Positions 49,577 to 60,167 of a stretch of DNA of 64,000 nt are shown here, piece after piece. A program made the translations under genes and the position numbers. Under the pieces are notes generated by a model. The model ran no database searches. It saw only the letters and a list, made by a program, of their open reading frames with translations, and was not told the origin of the DNA. This DNA comes from Ailanthus altissimus (taxonomy: Eukaryota; Streptophyta; Magnoliopsida; Sapindales; Simaroubaceae). The number at the start of each line of letters is the position of its first letter. The first letter of the stretch is position 1. The DNA is taken from NCBI GenBank assembly GCA_946807835.1, contig OX327693.1, positions 4,791,501 to 4,855,500 of the forward strand. The letters run 5' to 3'.

Positions 49577-52500
49577 ATGGCGGATAAAGCGTCGTCCGTC
49601 TTCGATTTGGTGTGCCATAAACTGGATTCTCACGCTGATGCGTTCAGAAAGCACGCAGACTTGAAACAGCTGCGTCTCAAGTTAGCAGAAGTGGTTTACC
49701 TTCTTCCGGACGCCGAGGACTATACATCCGACCAAACTCCGATTTTCAACGAGTGGTTAATGGATTTGAGCAGCGTCGCTTATGATCTCGATGAAATAAT
49801 CAATGACTGGGAGCTTTCTGAAATATCAGAACCTAAGTTTGACCAAGAGGTGAGAAGAATTCGTGAACGATTTGTTCTGTTCTTAAGTCAGTTTGACGAA
49901 CTTACTACTTTTTATGGTGAAGAAAGGAGTGCCATCTCTGACTCCGAGGCCAGTTCTAGAAGATCTGATGAATACACTGTTTTTGAAAAAGAACTTGAGA
50001 GATCTTACCATCTTATAAGTGCTTGGTTACATCTAAATTGTTCCGTACAGCGTGAGGATAATTCAGTACTTATTGTACCCATGGTGGAGAAGGATGGAAT
50101 TGGGGTTACCGTTCTCGCTAAAAGAATTTACAACGACGAGAAAGTGGAATTCAGTTTTCCATGCAGGATTTGGGTTTCTGTCGGCAAGAATTTTGATCTT
50201 CCAGCAGTTGCAGAGGCAATAAAAGTCCGGCTCACAGAATTACGCCGTGCTCTGAGATTCTTGATTGTGCTGGATGATGTGTGGGAGGAAGGTGATAAAA
50301 AATTGGAAGATTTGAGATTGTTAGTTTCGCAGCTTGGTGGCGGTTGGGGATCTGCTGTGTTGGTAACTACTCGCTCTAGTCGCGTGGCAGCTTTGATGGG
50401 CACAGTTTCAGCTCATCATTTGACATTTTCTCATTCCAAGAGTGGATTAGCACCCTCAACGAGGGTGGAAAGTCCATTGCTGGAACATGAAGATGATCTA
50501 GGACTTCGGCAACTGGAATATGTTTCGATGACCGAAATAGAAGGACAATCAACTTCTGGATTTGATGAGAAGCCTTTGAATTCATCGGAACAATTTGAGA
50601 TGCTAAGTGATATAGATGTAGAATCTGAGTTTGACGAGGATCCTGCATCTGTCCCACAATATTTGACAGATGATGACATGACATATCATCCCCAAACCGA
50701 TTCACTAGCTATGCCTGAATCTGAAATTCAGCCTACATACTTTGAAACAGATGGGTTAGCTGCGCATGTTGGAGGAAATATAGCAACTATTTCTGCTGGA
50801 AAGGAAAGGATGCTGCCCATTCGTGAGATGGAAAATGTGGCTGGAAATTTCCAAGACAAAGGAAAAGGTCAGATGCCTCCTCTGCTGAATGAGAATGTCA
50901 AGCAATCAATTGAGCCTGCTATCCCCATGGCAGCCATCAAAGTAGACACAATTAATGTAACTACGGCAAAATCCATTAAGAGAAATGTGGATAAGATTTT
51001 TAGGTACTTGAATGATGTCAGAGCCTTAAAAATTGGTGTTCACGGTATTGGCGGGATTGGCAAGACTACTGTGCTGAAAGCCCTGATCAGCTACCCAGAA
51101 GTAAAAGGCATGTTTGGCGTGATTATTTTTGTAACTGTCTCAAGATATCGGAACACAAGAAAGATCCAAAATGAAGTTTTAAGTCAGTTATCATTGCATG
51201 GTGAAGATTATGAAACTGATTCTCAAGTTGCAGCAAAATTATTGCAAGTTCTAAATGGGCAGAGGTTTTTATTGGTTTTGGATGATGTTTGGAAACACAT
51301 TGATTTAGAGGCAGTGGGTATTCCTGTTCCCAGTTCAGAAAATGGAAACAAGATAGTAATGGCATCTAGAGAATCGGATGTTTGTCTCAACATGAATGTG
51401 ACTGAGGTAATTGAATTGGAAGCTCTCTCTAACAAGGAAGCTTGGGAACTGTTTTCTGAACAAGTTGGTGGAATGATTAACTCCCCAGATTTCCAGCCCT
51501 TTGCTCGAGGTATTGTCAAGGGTTGTCATGGTTTGCCACTGCTGATTATTGTTACTGGAAAGGCTCTAACTGGGGAAAATAATGTTTCTGTGTGGGAGCA
51601 TGCATCCTGGAAATTTTCAGTGGCTAGTAATGTTAGAGTATATAATACAGAAGATGTAATCCAACTACTGAAATTTAGCTTTGACCAATTGAAGGATCAT
51701 GACGTAAAGAGTTGTTTCCTTCATTGCGGTTTGTTTCCAGAAAATCAAGAGCTTAACATTTTTGAATTGATAGAATATTATATTCAGGAAGGTGTTATAA
51801 CTGGGACTCAGGCTGATGCACATAACAGGGGGCACGATATAGTTGATGTGCTAGTACATGCTTCTTTGTTACAAATTGAAGGTGGTGATTCCATCAAAAT
51901 GCATGGTTTAATAAAAGATTTTGCGTTGGGGATCTTATCATCAGCTGCAGGAGATAGTCAGTTGTTGAGAGCAGAAGGTACTCAAATTCTGTTGAGAGCT
52001 TACTCAAGTTTCTCAGACCCATCGAATACAAGAAATAGTTCATCATCCAGTTCACTCAAAAGCCCTGAAAGCAGCAGATTCTTCATTCCTAGATCTCAGC
52101 AATTCTTGTTGGCAGCTTGTTCGGGTCTAAAAGAACCACCTTCAGAAGAGGAGTGGGATCAGGCCAAGATGATCTTTTTGATGGATAATGAACTATCTAC
52201 TCTACCTGAGAGGCCGAGTTGCCCTAACCTTGTGATATTGTTCCTTCAAAGGAACTGTCGACTGAGAGTGATACCCCCTTCATTCTTTGACTTAATGACG
52301 TCCCTCAAAGTGTTGAACCTATCTGAGACCCGAATCAAGTCCTTGCCAAAGTCCCTTGTTAAGCTTAAAAACCTCCAAATTCTCATTCTACGTGATTGTA
52401 AACGTCTAGTTACACTCCCCTCTGAAGTTGGTTATCTTGAATGTCTTGAAGTGCTTGATCTCCGAGGTACTGAACTTAACAAGCTGCCTGATGAAATTGG

Positions 52501-53614
52501 TAAATTGGCATCCCTGAGGTACTTGGAAGTGTTCTTGTATGGATCTATTGATGATAGTGAGTACATTAAATTGCCACGTAATTTGATATCAAGTGGCACT
52601 ATATCAGGGCTGCACGAATTGGAAACTCTTAGCATTTTTGTGTACCCAGGAGATGAAAGGTGGTGTGAGGATGTGAAATCCGTTGTAACTGAGGTTAGCA
52701 AGTTGACAAAGTTGAAGTCTCTCTGTTTTCATTTCCCAGAATTAGAGCATGTAGAAGAATTCCTCAAAGAAAGTGTGGCATGGAAAGATCAACAGTTAAC
52801 TAAATTCAACTTCGTGGTTGGCCGTGACGTCAAGAGCATTACCTCTCGGGTCCCAGACTACATGGAATTTGATTATAATCAACAACATAAATGCTTGAGA
52901 ATTGTGAATGGTGAGAGTACATCTCCTGAAGTTCTTCAAATATTAGCTTGTAGCACTGCTTTTTATGTGGATCATCACCTTGGCATCGACAGTCTTTGTG
53001 ACTTTGGGGTTAGTAATATCAATGGATTGAAGCATTGTATAGTAAGTGAATGCCCTAGGATTAAAACAGTTGTCGATATCAAGGAACATACTATAGCTGT
53101 ATTTCCAAGTTTGGAGAACTTAATTATTCATCATTTGTGGAATTTGACATGTATCTGGGAGGGAATTGTACCTGGAGGGAGCTTTGCAGAGCTAAGAATT
53201 TTGTTGGTGCACACATGTCCAAAGATGGAGTATATCTTTACAAGCTCAATAGTTCGTTGTCTCACTAAATTAGAGGAGTTGGTAGTTGAAGATTGTCCAG
53301 CCATTCAACATATCATACTAGAGGGTGAGATTGTTGATTCTAGTTGCATTACACTTCTTAGTTTGAAGAAATTAAGGCTTCATTACCTGCCTAGATTGGT
53401 TAACATTTGGAGGAATGCTTGGACCTCATTGGAATATATCAGCATTTTTGATTGTCCTCAGTTGAAGAAGATCGGTTTGGATTCCAAGTTAAAAGATACA
53501 TTAATGGAGATTAGAGCCGAGAAGAATTGGTGGGATGCATTGGAGTGGGAAGATAGTGACTTGGGCTATCATCTTGAAGATTGCTTGACCATAATTTATG
53601 AAGATGATATATAA
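49577..53614 (+). CDS. Dual NB-ARC NLR: RGA-type CC-NB fragment fused to RPS2-type NB-ARC-LRR
   Basis: This is a single open exon of 1,345 residues starting at ATGGCGGATAAAGC. Residues 1-85 align with the coiled coil of the 10.2-kb gene (VCHKLDSHADAF, YDLDEIINDWE). A first NB region (about 160-285) keeps kinase-2 LIVLDDVW 229-236 and TTRSSRV, but its P-loop reads EKDGIGVT (171-178) in place of GMGGVGKT. It stops before the GLPL and MHD motifs. An acidic, Ser-rich linker (about 285-470) follows. Then comes a complete RPS2-type NB-ARC: GIGGIGKTT 490-498, LLVLDDVW 565-572, GLPL 652-655 and MHG 775-777, where MHD is usual. LRRs run from about 850 to the end. Only the second NB should bind nucleotide. 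The frame is intact over 4 kb, which argues against a pseudogene. Confidence 0.9.
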   Translation: MADKASSVFDLVCHKLDSHADAFRKHADLKQLRLKLAEVVYLLPDAEDYTSDQTPIFNEWLMDLSSVAYDLDEIINDWELSEISEPKFDQEVRRIRERFVLFLSQFDELTTFYGEERSAISDSEASSRRSDEYTVFEKELERSYHLISAWLHLNCSVQREDNSVLIVPMVEKDGIGVTVLAKRIYNDEKVEFSFPCRIWVSVGKNFDLPAVAEAIKVRLTELRRALRFLIVLDDVWEEGDKKLEDLRLLVSQLGGGWGSAVLVTTRSSRVAALMGTVSAHHLTFSHSKSGLAPSTRVESPLLEHEDDLGLRQLEYVSMTEIEGQSTSGFDEKPLNSSEQFEMLSDIDVESEFDEDPASVPQYLTDDDMTYHPQTDSLAMPESEIQPTYFETDGLAAHVGGNIATISAGKERMLPIREMENVAGNFQDKGKGQMPPLLNENVKQSIEPAIPMAAIKVDTINVTTAKSIKRNVDKIFRYLNDVRALKIGVHGIGGIGKTTVLKALISYPEVKGMFGVIIFVTVSRYRNTRKIQNEVLSQLSLHGEDYETDSQVAAKLLQVLNGQRFLLVLDDVWKHIDLEAVGIPVPSSENGNKIVMASRESDVCLNMNVTEVIELEALSNKEAWELFSEQVGGMINSPDFQPFARGIVKGCHGLPLLIIVTGKALTGENNVSVWEHASWKFSVASNVRVYNTEDVIQLLKFSFDQLKDHDVKSCFLHCGLFPENQELNIFELIEYYIQEGVITGTQADAHNRGHDIVDVLVHASLLQIEGGDSIKMHGLIKDFALGILSSAAGDSQLLRAEGTQILLRAYSSFSDPSNTRNSSSSSSLKSPESSRFFIPRSQQFLLAACSGLKEPPSEEEWDQAKMIFLMDNELSTLPERPSCPNLVILFLQRNCRLRVIPPSFFDLMTSLKVLNLSETRIKSLPKSLVKLKNLQILILRDCKRLVTLPSEVGYLECLEVLDLRGTELNKLPDEIGKLASLRYLEVFLYGSIDDSEYIKLPRNLISSGTISGLHELETLSIFVYPGDERWCEDVKSVVTEVSKLTKLKSLCFHFPELEHVEEFLKESVAWKDQQLTKFNFVVGRDVKSITSRVPDYMEFDYNQQHKCLRIVNGESTSPEVLQILACSTAFYVDHHLGIDSLCDFGVSNINGLKHCIVSECPRIKTVVDIKEHTIAVFPSLENLIIHHLWNLTCIWEGIVPGGSFAELRILLVHTCPKMEYIFTSSIVRCLTKLEELVVEDCPAIQHIILEGEIVDSSCITLLSLKKLRLHYLPRLVNIWRNAWTSLEYISIFDCPQLKKIGLDSKLKDTLMEIRAEKNWWDALEWEDSDLGYHLEDCLTIIYEDDI

Positions 53615-54615
53615 AGAGAAAAATTATTGGCCCTGAAATTTGTTGTAAAATGCTCCAAGATTTGATAGGTTCCCTTGTTTGATGGTGGTGGTTGTGAAGT
53701 GTAAAAAGCATGGTGGATAAATACATTTGTATATACAAGTCATAAATTTTGCCCTTTCAGTTAATTATTTCTTCTTTCTGATTCCCTGAGCATGAAAATT
53801 TTCATTCTTGATTTGTTGAAAATAAGATTTGAGGAGGGGAGGTAAAAGCCACCAAAGTAAGATGGTGGTTATTCAAAACCTTGCATTGATATTTGATGAA
53901 AAGCACATCAGAGGTATTCAGCAGTTCACAGCAGCTTTTACTTTAATGTCCAACGTCTAGGTAATTTTATTAAAGAGAGAAAAAGTCCAACATCTAAAGA
54001 TAATTTTATTAAAGAGAAACAAATGAGGAAAAAAATAAGTAAAAGAGTAAAAACATTGCAAATCAACCTTCAGAGAATGTATTACAAATATACAGCACAA
54101 TAAAACTAAATAAGAATTCATGTTTACAAACGCAAAGTCAATAAATCATGCCCGGGCTCAGATAAAGGCAATAACCAACAAATCTTGCTTCCCAAGTTCT
54201 AGCTGCATCTTCCATCAGCTGCACTCCAATTCTCCAACGGGGAAGCCGTATTTAACTCATAACTATACAGCAAAAGAAAATTGGAAAAGAGAAATTCTGC
54301 AATGTCTCAGCAAAGCAATATCTTGTGGAAAAGGATTCTTCAGCGAGGGAGAAAATATAACAACCACATGGCATCTGTGAAAAAATTTGTTCCCCAAAAT
54401 CCTGTGAACTTTGGCGAATGGCTCCATTGATTATAATTGCAACTGTCAGCCCTGCCAATCAAAATCCAAATGATATTTTCAAAAACTGCAGATATCAAAT
54501 TCCAGCGTCAGTACAAAAAAATGAGTAAACTAGGATTTTCTACAAACAAATTTGAAGTGAAACACCGAAACTAACCAGTTGCTCCAAGAGCTCAATTAGT
54601 AGAGAAGCAACACAT
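53615..54615. other. Intergenic space between two convergent NLR genes
   Basis: This kilobase holds both 3' UTRs. AATAAGATTT (53,820) and AATAAAAC-like sequences are possible poly(A) signals. A duplicated ATAATTTTATTAAAGAGA occurs at about 53,960 and 54,000. I see no gene. Confidence 0.5.
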
Positions 54616-57609
54616 TTATGGCATGTGTGCTATTGGCTGATGTAATTTTTGAAAACGGTCAATAAGATCCATATCATTTTGCCAATCTAACAGCTCCAAC
54701 CAAGTTCTATCACACCAGAGTGCTTTCAATTTGGTTGCGCTTTTGAAAGCAGATGGGAAACATTTTAGCTCCCCGCACGTCTTGATTATTATTGTCTCCA
54801 AAGAAGGCCATGCCAATGACACATTGCTGCAAATGGTAGACAAATTTGGCAGATCAATCAATTCCAAACTCTTCAATTTAGGAAAGGTCCTGGAATCAAC
54901 CATGCTTCCAGCCTCAATAATCTCTTCAATCACCCTACAGTCTTCAACTTGTAGATTCTGTAGTTGGATGAGTTGTAAGATCATCTCCTTTGAGAAGAGT
55001 GTTTTAATACTGTGACATTTCTTCACTGTCAGAGTTGCAAGATTGTTGAGGCTTTCAGATCCTACAGAACCTTCCCATATGTGCAGCAATTTTGGAAGAT
55101 TCTTTATGTGCAAATTATTCAAGCCTTGAAATGCAACCCCTCCTGCATGGTTACCATCAATGATGCTTGTCATCTCCTTGCAGTCTTCAATTATGCAAGC
55201 TTCCAACCCTCTGAGTTTATCAGCACCAAAGATGGATAAGTTGGCAACATCTTGATGGTCAATCAATTCAAAAGAATATGCTTGCTCCAATATTGTCAAG
55301 ACTTCATTAGGAATTCCTACACCAGCAGAAAATCTAAAATGCTTTTCAGCCGAGCATTCAGAGATGTCAAACATGGGAGGAGGATCACTTCTTTGCTGAC
55401 AACCAACAAGGATGCTGAATGATCTAAAGTTGTTGCCTCCCCACAATGTGTTGTTTCCATTCCATGATTTGCTGCTATTGATAAAAGTCTGGACACACTT
55501 GATAGTAGGAAAGTAGAAACGGAGGGTGGTTAGTTCTTCCAAGGTAGCAACTTCCCCAACAATACTTTCCATATTTTGTTTCCATCTTCTATCAGTGGGA
55601 TCTGGTACATCAATTATCAACTCTTCTAATGAATGAAGCCTAGAAATTATGTTAGAAGAAATCATCTCCCATGGTCCAACATCAACATGGTTGTGATTCA
55701 CAACATTGTCGACAAATGAAACTTTTAGACACTTGAGATTATTCAATTGTCCAATCTCAATGGGCAAACAATGAATACCAGTACCACGCATATCAAAGAT
55801 TTCAAGCTTATAGAGATCACCTATCTCAGGGGAGAGCTGTATCAATTGATGACAATTATTTAGGAATAGAGCCTTGAGATTTATCAAGCTGGAGATTGAT
55901 GAAGGAAGTACCCTGATGTTTGTATCATGCAAGTCAAGAAGTTGAAGGCTGCACATGTACCCAAAGAATGATTCTGGAAATTCTGACAAGCTGCTTTCTT
56001 GAAGTAACAATGTTAAGATTCTACAGCATTTGGGTCTCTTTGGCAGAGTGGATAGGCACAAACGCACAAGTGAAAGCCTTCTTGCATTTTCCCATTCTTC
56101 TGTGCTGATCGTTTCGCTCTCCTTAACCAAAATCCTGCTACTATTCTCATTGCAGTTGGCAATTCTCAATGCTGCTCTTTGAAAATGCTCAAACATCTTA
56201 TAATGTGCCATTTTTTCTCCCTTTATTAGTAGAGATTTCTCGACAAATTCATCCAATATAGCATGCCCTTGGTCCCGTGCATTCCCTAGCTTTTTTAACC
56301 ATGTGAAAAACTGTTCTGCTCTCCAACACTCAATGATATAGTCCCGATGAAGTTCAGAGCCAGCAGGAAAAATTGCCCAATATAGTAAGTAGGGTTGCAT
56401 AAATTTGTCTAGCTCATTATATGCAAGTTTAAAGGCCCTGTAAAATTCTTCCAGTTTTTGCTTTTGCTCCACACTTGGTGATCTTAATTCATCCAGTTTA
56501 GCCCGCCATATTGCTGGATCACTAACTTTTGCCAAGGCAGTTCCTATCAATTTTATTGTGTGTGGCATTCCACCACATTCATTGATAATTTTTTTTCCCA
56601 CCAATTTGATGTCTCGATTATTTTTCAAATGCACACCCACTATCCCCCAAAAAAAATTTTGAGCATCCTCCTCAGATAATTTCTGCACATTGATGTCCTC
56701 ATCTGTCTCCCCACAACAGTTCCTGTGTCTGCATGCAAATACCACCTTTCCACATTTATGCTCTTCATGAATGCCAATCTCTTTCAAATCAATTTCTGAA
56801 GAAACTCCATCAAGAAAGAGTACATAACTTTTGTTTTCTAACTCTTTAGATATGATATCAGCTCTTTGATGGTTGTTTTGTTCTTCTGGGATTAGATTCA
56901 ACCGCTTCAAAATCATTTCTTGTATATCTCCTATATTTCCATTTGTGTTTATGGTTATCCAGAAAATAATGTCAAACTGACCAGATTCACCAATTGCATC
57001 GTGTACATTCTCCATTATTGTAGTTTTTCCAACTCCTGGAGGTCCCCAAATGCCGATTTTCTTCAATGTGTCATCTGTTAGATATTCCACTAGCATTTTA
57101 ACATGTTTATAAAGTGATGGGACCTGCTCTATACTCTTGGCATGTCTCTTTATGTAGGGATCAGGTGGCTTCTCAACCATTATTCTTATTTGGCCAATTT
57201 TCTTCCTCAAAGAAGCCATATCCTTTGTCATTTTCACAATTTGTTTGCCAAGTCTTAGGAGACTATGAATTGGACATAATCCACACAAGCACTTGTTGGT
57301 CTTCTCATAGTCGGTCTTCAACTCTCTGATCTCATCTTTCATCTTTTCAACATTATTGAGCCAAGTTTCGCATCCGCGCGTCATCTTCATTTTCTGTTTA
57401 CTTTTATTCAACTCTACTTTTACTTTTTCCTCTTCATCACGTAAATAATCTTCTTCCTTCTCAAGCTTCACAAAGTTCCCCTTCATATTTTTCACATAAC
57501 CATATTTACGCTTCAAATAGTTGAATATGCCTCTGCCACCTTCAATTCCTGGCAAAACTGTTGAACGTGCTGCTTGCCCAACTGTTTGTGCGATTATAGC
57601 TGCCTCCAT
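54616..57609 (-). CDS. CC-NB-ARC-LRR protein, RPS2-type, with altered kinase-2 and MHD motifs
   Basis: This is an intact 997-residue open frame. The start ATG at 57,609 lies just inside a GCAG|GATGG acceptor, so a 5'-UTR intron is likely. The coiled coil is at about 30-145 (charged, KLEKEEDYLRDEEEKVKVEL). The P-loop GPPGVGKTT 189-197 is intact. Kinase-2 reads VLFLDGVS 263-270, so the second, catalytic Asp of LDDVW is Gly. The GLPL position reads GGMPHTI 346-352. The MHD position reads MFE 472-474. LRRs run from about 510 to 975. The family acts as intracellular immune receptors. These substitutions suggest reduced ATP hydrolysis or a relaxed autoinhibited state, as in some helper or sensor partners of paired NLRs, but that is inference. 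It is a paralogue of the RPS2-type half of the 49.6-kb gene. Confidence 0.93.
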   Translation of the reverse strand: MEAAIIAQTVGQAARSTVLPGIEGGRGIFNYLKRKYGYVKNMKGNFVKLEKEEDYLRDEEEKVKVELNKSKQKMKMTRGCETWLNNVEKMKDEIRELKTDYEKTNKCLCGLCPIHSLLRLGKQIVKMTKDMASLRKKIGQIRIMVEKPPDPYIKRHAKSIEQVPSLYKHVKMLVEYLTDDTLKKIGIWGPPGVGKTTIMENVHDAIGESGQFDIIFWITINTNGNIGDIQEMILKRLNLIPEEQNNHQRADIISKELENKSYVLFLDGVSSEIDLKEIGIHEEHKCGKVVFACRHRNCCGETDEDINVQKLSEEDAQNFFWGIVGVHLKNNRDIKLVGKKIINECGGMPHTIKLIGTALAKVSDPAIWRAKLDELRSPSVEQKQKLEEFYRAFKLAYNELDKFMQPYLLYWAIFPAGSELHRDYIIECWRAEQFFTWLKKLGNARDQGHAILDEFVEKSLLIKGEKMAHYKMFEHFQRAALRIANCNENSSRILVKESETISTEEWENARRLSLVRLCLSTLPKRPKCCRILTLLLQESSLSEFPESFFGYMCSLQLLDLHDTNIRVLPSSISSLINLKALFLNNCHQLIQLSPEIGDLYKLEIFDMRGTGIHCLPIEIGQLNNLKCLKVSFVDNVVNHNHVDVGPWEMISSNIISRLHSLEELIIDVPDPTDRRWKQNMESIVGEVATLEELTTLRFYFPTIKCVQTFINSSKSWNGNNTLWGGNNFRSFSILVGCQQRSDPPPMFDISECSAEKHFRFSAGVGIPNEVLTILEQAYSFELIDHQDVANLSIFGADKLRGLEACIIEDCKEMTSIIDGNHAGGVAFQGLNNLHIKNLPKLLHIWEGSVGSESLNNLATLTVKKCHSIKTLFSKEMILQLIQLQNLQVEDCRVIEEIIEAGSMVDSRTFPKLKSLELIDLPNLSTICSNVSLAWPSLETIIIKTCGELKCFPSAFKSATKLKALWCDRTWLELLDWQNDMDLIDRFQKLHQPIAHMP

Positions 57610-58640
57610 CCTGCAAAATATTTTTAAATAGAAACATCATTTCTCTTGTAAATCTCATTTTACATTTCCAATGAACATAATTTTTGCAAGCACAACTGAT
57701 TTCGCCAGACAATGTGTGGCAGTTAAGTCTTAAATTCAGAGAACTAAAAGCTAAATCATTCCTTAAATAATTTTACTATTTTTTAGCATGATCAAAATAT
57801 GATTAGCATATTTTGATGGCCGTCTGTTCCAGAACATACTGATTTTTATAGGAGGATTGCAATTCCTTAACAACACCAATAACAAATTAGATACATATAA
57901 ATAGTCCATTAGAATCAATCACAATACAGATAATTATACATTATATCTCAATCTATTTTATTAAAAAAAAATCTCAAAAACATATAATTAATGATTCCTA
58001 CAGTATTTACAACTAAAAAAAAGAATGTTATGACCCAGAATAATAATCACTGTAACTGAATGTCATGGCTGGTTTTGTGAAACTATCTTTAAGAAAAAGA
58101 ACTTTTTTTTCTCTCTTTTGATTAATTAGCAATTTTCTTTGAGAAATTTAGTTCAAAATAACCAAAAAGCTAAAGGGCACAGAGGAAATACTAAAAAAAT
58201 ACTTTAATTCTTCTTTTTGCAAATAGAAAACATTCTATTTTCTAACTTTTGCCTTGCCAGAGTAAACTCTGCTATCATGAAGTAGAAAATTTCAGTAAAG
58301 CTTACTTTTGGAAGATACCTCCTCGTTACTTCAACTCAATCTAATGCGTTTACAATTCCATCGCTTGAAAAGAAGTCGAATGAAGACGATAATACCACAT
58401 GTTTTTAGCTACCAAATTCTGGAACAGACTTAATTTTCTTCCTATCCAAACAACAAAAAGGAAAAGCAAGTATTCAGAAGAAACCTGCAAAATTGCTTTG
58501 GTTATCTGCCAACCGTCATTCTTGAATTCTCTAATGCATCTGGAAAGTGGAAGAAGCTGAGTTCGTTTCAGATAGAGAGCGAAAATGAGTTTACTAAAAG
58601 GTATTGGTCAACGGAAAAAAAAACTCAAAATAATTGCGTG
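57610..58640 (-). promoter_or_regulatory. Probable 5' UTR intron and promoter of the 54.6-kb NLR
   Basis: On the minus strand, ATATTTTGCAG|GATGG (57,605-57,620) reads as a strong acceptor directly before the start codon, so the first exon should lie upstream. Mixed-composition sequence at about 58,480-58,600 is a candidate leader. A donor could not be assigned with confidence. Confidence 0.4.
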
Positions 58641-60160
58641 CGGGACCATGCACATCGGCACAGCGACTTTCTCTTATCGTATGTTTAAGCATATATAGAG
58701 AAATTTATAGGCAAGTCCTTTCTAATTTACTTAAAAATCAAAATTAATAATAAGATGATATATTTTTTTTCTTTCGGCAAGTAAATGTGATGAATTTGAT
58801 AAAATGATAAATCGACGAGACTGTTTGAATTCCATAATTTTTTTTTTAAATTCTTCAATACTACAATATAAATAAAATCTTTTTTTTTAAATTTTGGATT
58901 GAGTTAAATTCAAATCTCAAACTTTCGTATAATATTTAATTATTTAAAATATTACAATTTTAATTAAACTCTTTGATTGAGATACCCAATATCAAAATTT
59001 TTTTAAAAAAATCTTACCAATTAAAATAGAGATGATAAGTGGGTTGGTTATCAGTGGTCTAACATGATAGACTATAATATTGTATTTTGGGTGGCATGTC
59101 CCTCGTATTTGCAGATTGAGGCATAGCGTGTCATGCCAACATAGGCTCGTGGTAAGCCCATAGCTGTGCTGATTTACACATAAATATTTATTTTTTTGAG
59201 ATATTATAATTATTTTTAAATATTATAATAATAATTAAAATTATTAATTATAAGTTAACTATACTAGATTGGAATTGTGTTATAATTATAATTGAAACTA
59301 TAATTATAATTTTTTTGAAAAAAAATTTATTGATATTATTTTAAATTTAAAATTACTAAATACAAATACAAAAATAAAGTATCAAATTTACATAACTATA
59401 ATTACAATATATCCAAAATAGGTTGGCACTTATTGAACTATCTATTATTTGTAAATTCAACTATTTTTTTAATAAATTACAAATTTATAATTCAAATGAT
59501 CAAATCTGAAAATTTTAAAAATCTCTAATTATGTCTTCTTGTTAATTTTGTTTTATTTCATCACATTTTTTCAATCTTTTATATATACTAAAGCCTTCAA
59601 AGTATTTAATGTCAACCTTTATTATTTTTCGTCTAATATATTATCCCATGTACTAAAAGCAGATTTTGATGCTGTAGTGGACATCGGAGGAGTTAGTAGA
59701 TCTCGACATGATGAATAACACATAGTAAACCCTTTCGTTTGATTTTCATTATGACAAAATATCAAATTTTATTTGTTGTTGTGTACTTAACATAGAAGAA
59801 TAGTTAATAACTATAAATTTTTTCAATTCAAAAGTAGTAGAGGTAGTGAAATTAGAACCAACTTTTCTTCTATCTTTTAACAAAATTCTCAAGGCAGCCT
59901 AATCATAAACATGCTATTCATTTGTTTCTTATATAAATAAAGCCGATTCAAATTTATTTTTAGAAAAAAAATGAATAATTGTGTGAAAAATCATAAATTT
60001 GGTCAAAATCATAAAAAAGTTTACCATTTAAATTTTTTAAGATCATTGTAATAAATTTTTTTACACTAGACTAGTTGATTTTAAGATTTATTACCAATGC
60101 ACAAACAAATAACATAGTAATTTTTTTTTAATATTTTTAGAATATAATTTTCATAGTACA
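58641..60160. other. AT-rich intergenic region
   Basis: No coding sequence is supported. A GC-richer island at 59,040-59,175 (GGTGGCATGTCCCTCGTATT) stands out from its flanks but resembles nothing I can name. Confidence 0.5.
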
Positions 60161-60167
60161 TAATTTA

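Noticed and set aside
50128..51529. Several minus-strand frames of 64-109 residues
   Set aside because: They are shadows of the dual-NB-ARC coding sequence.
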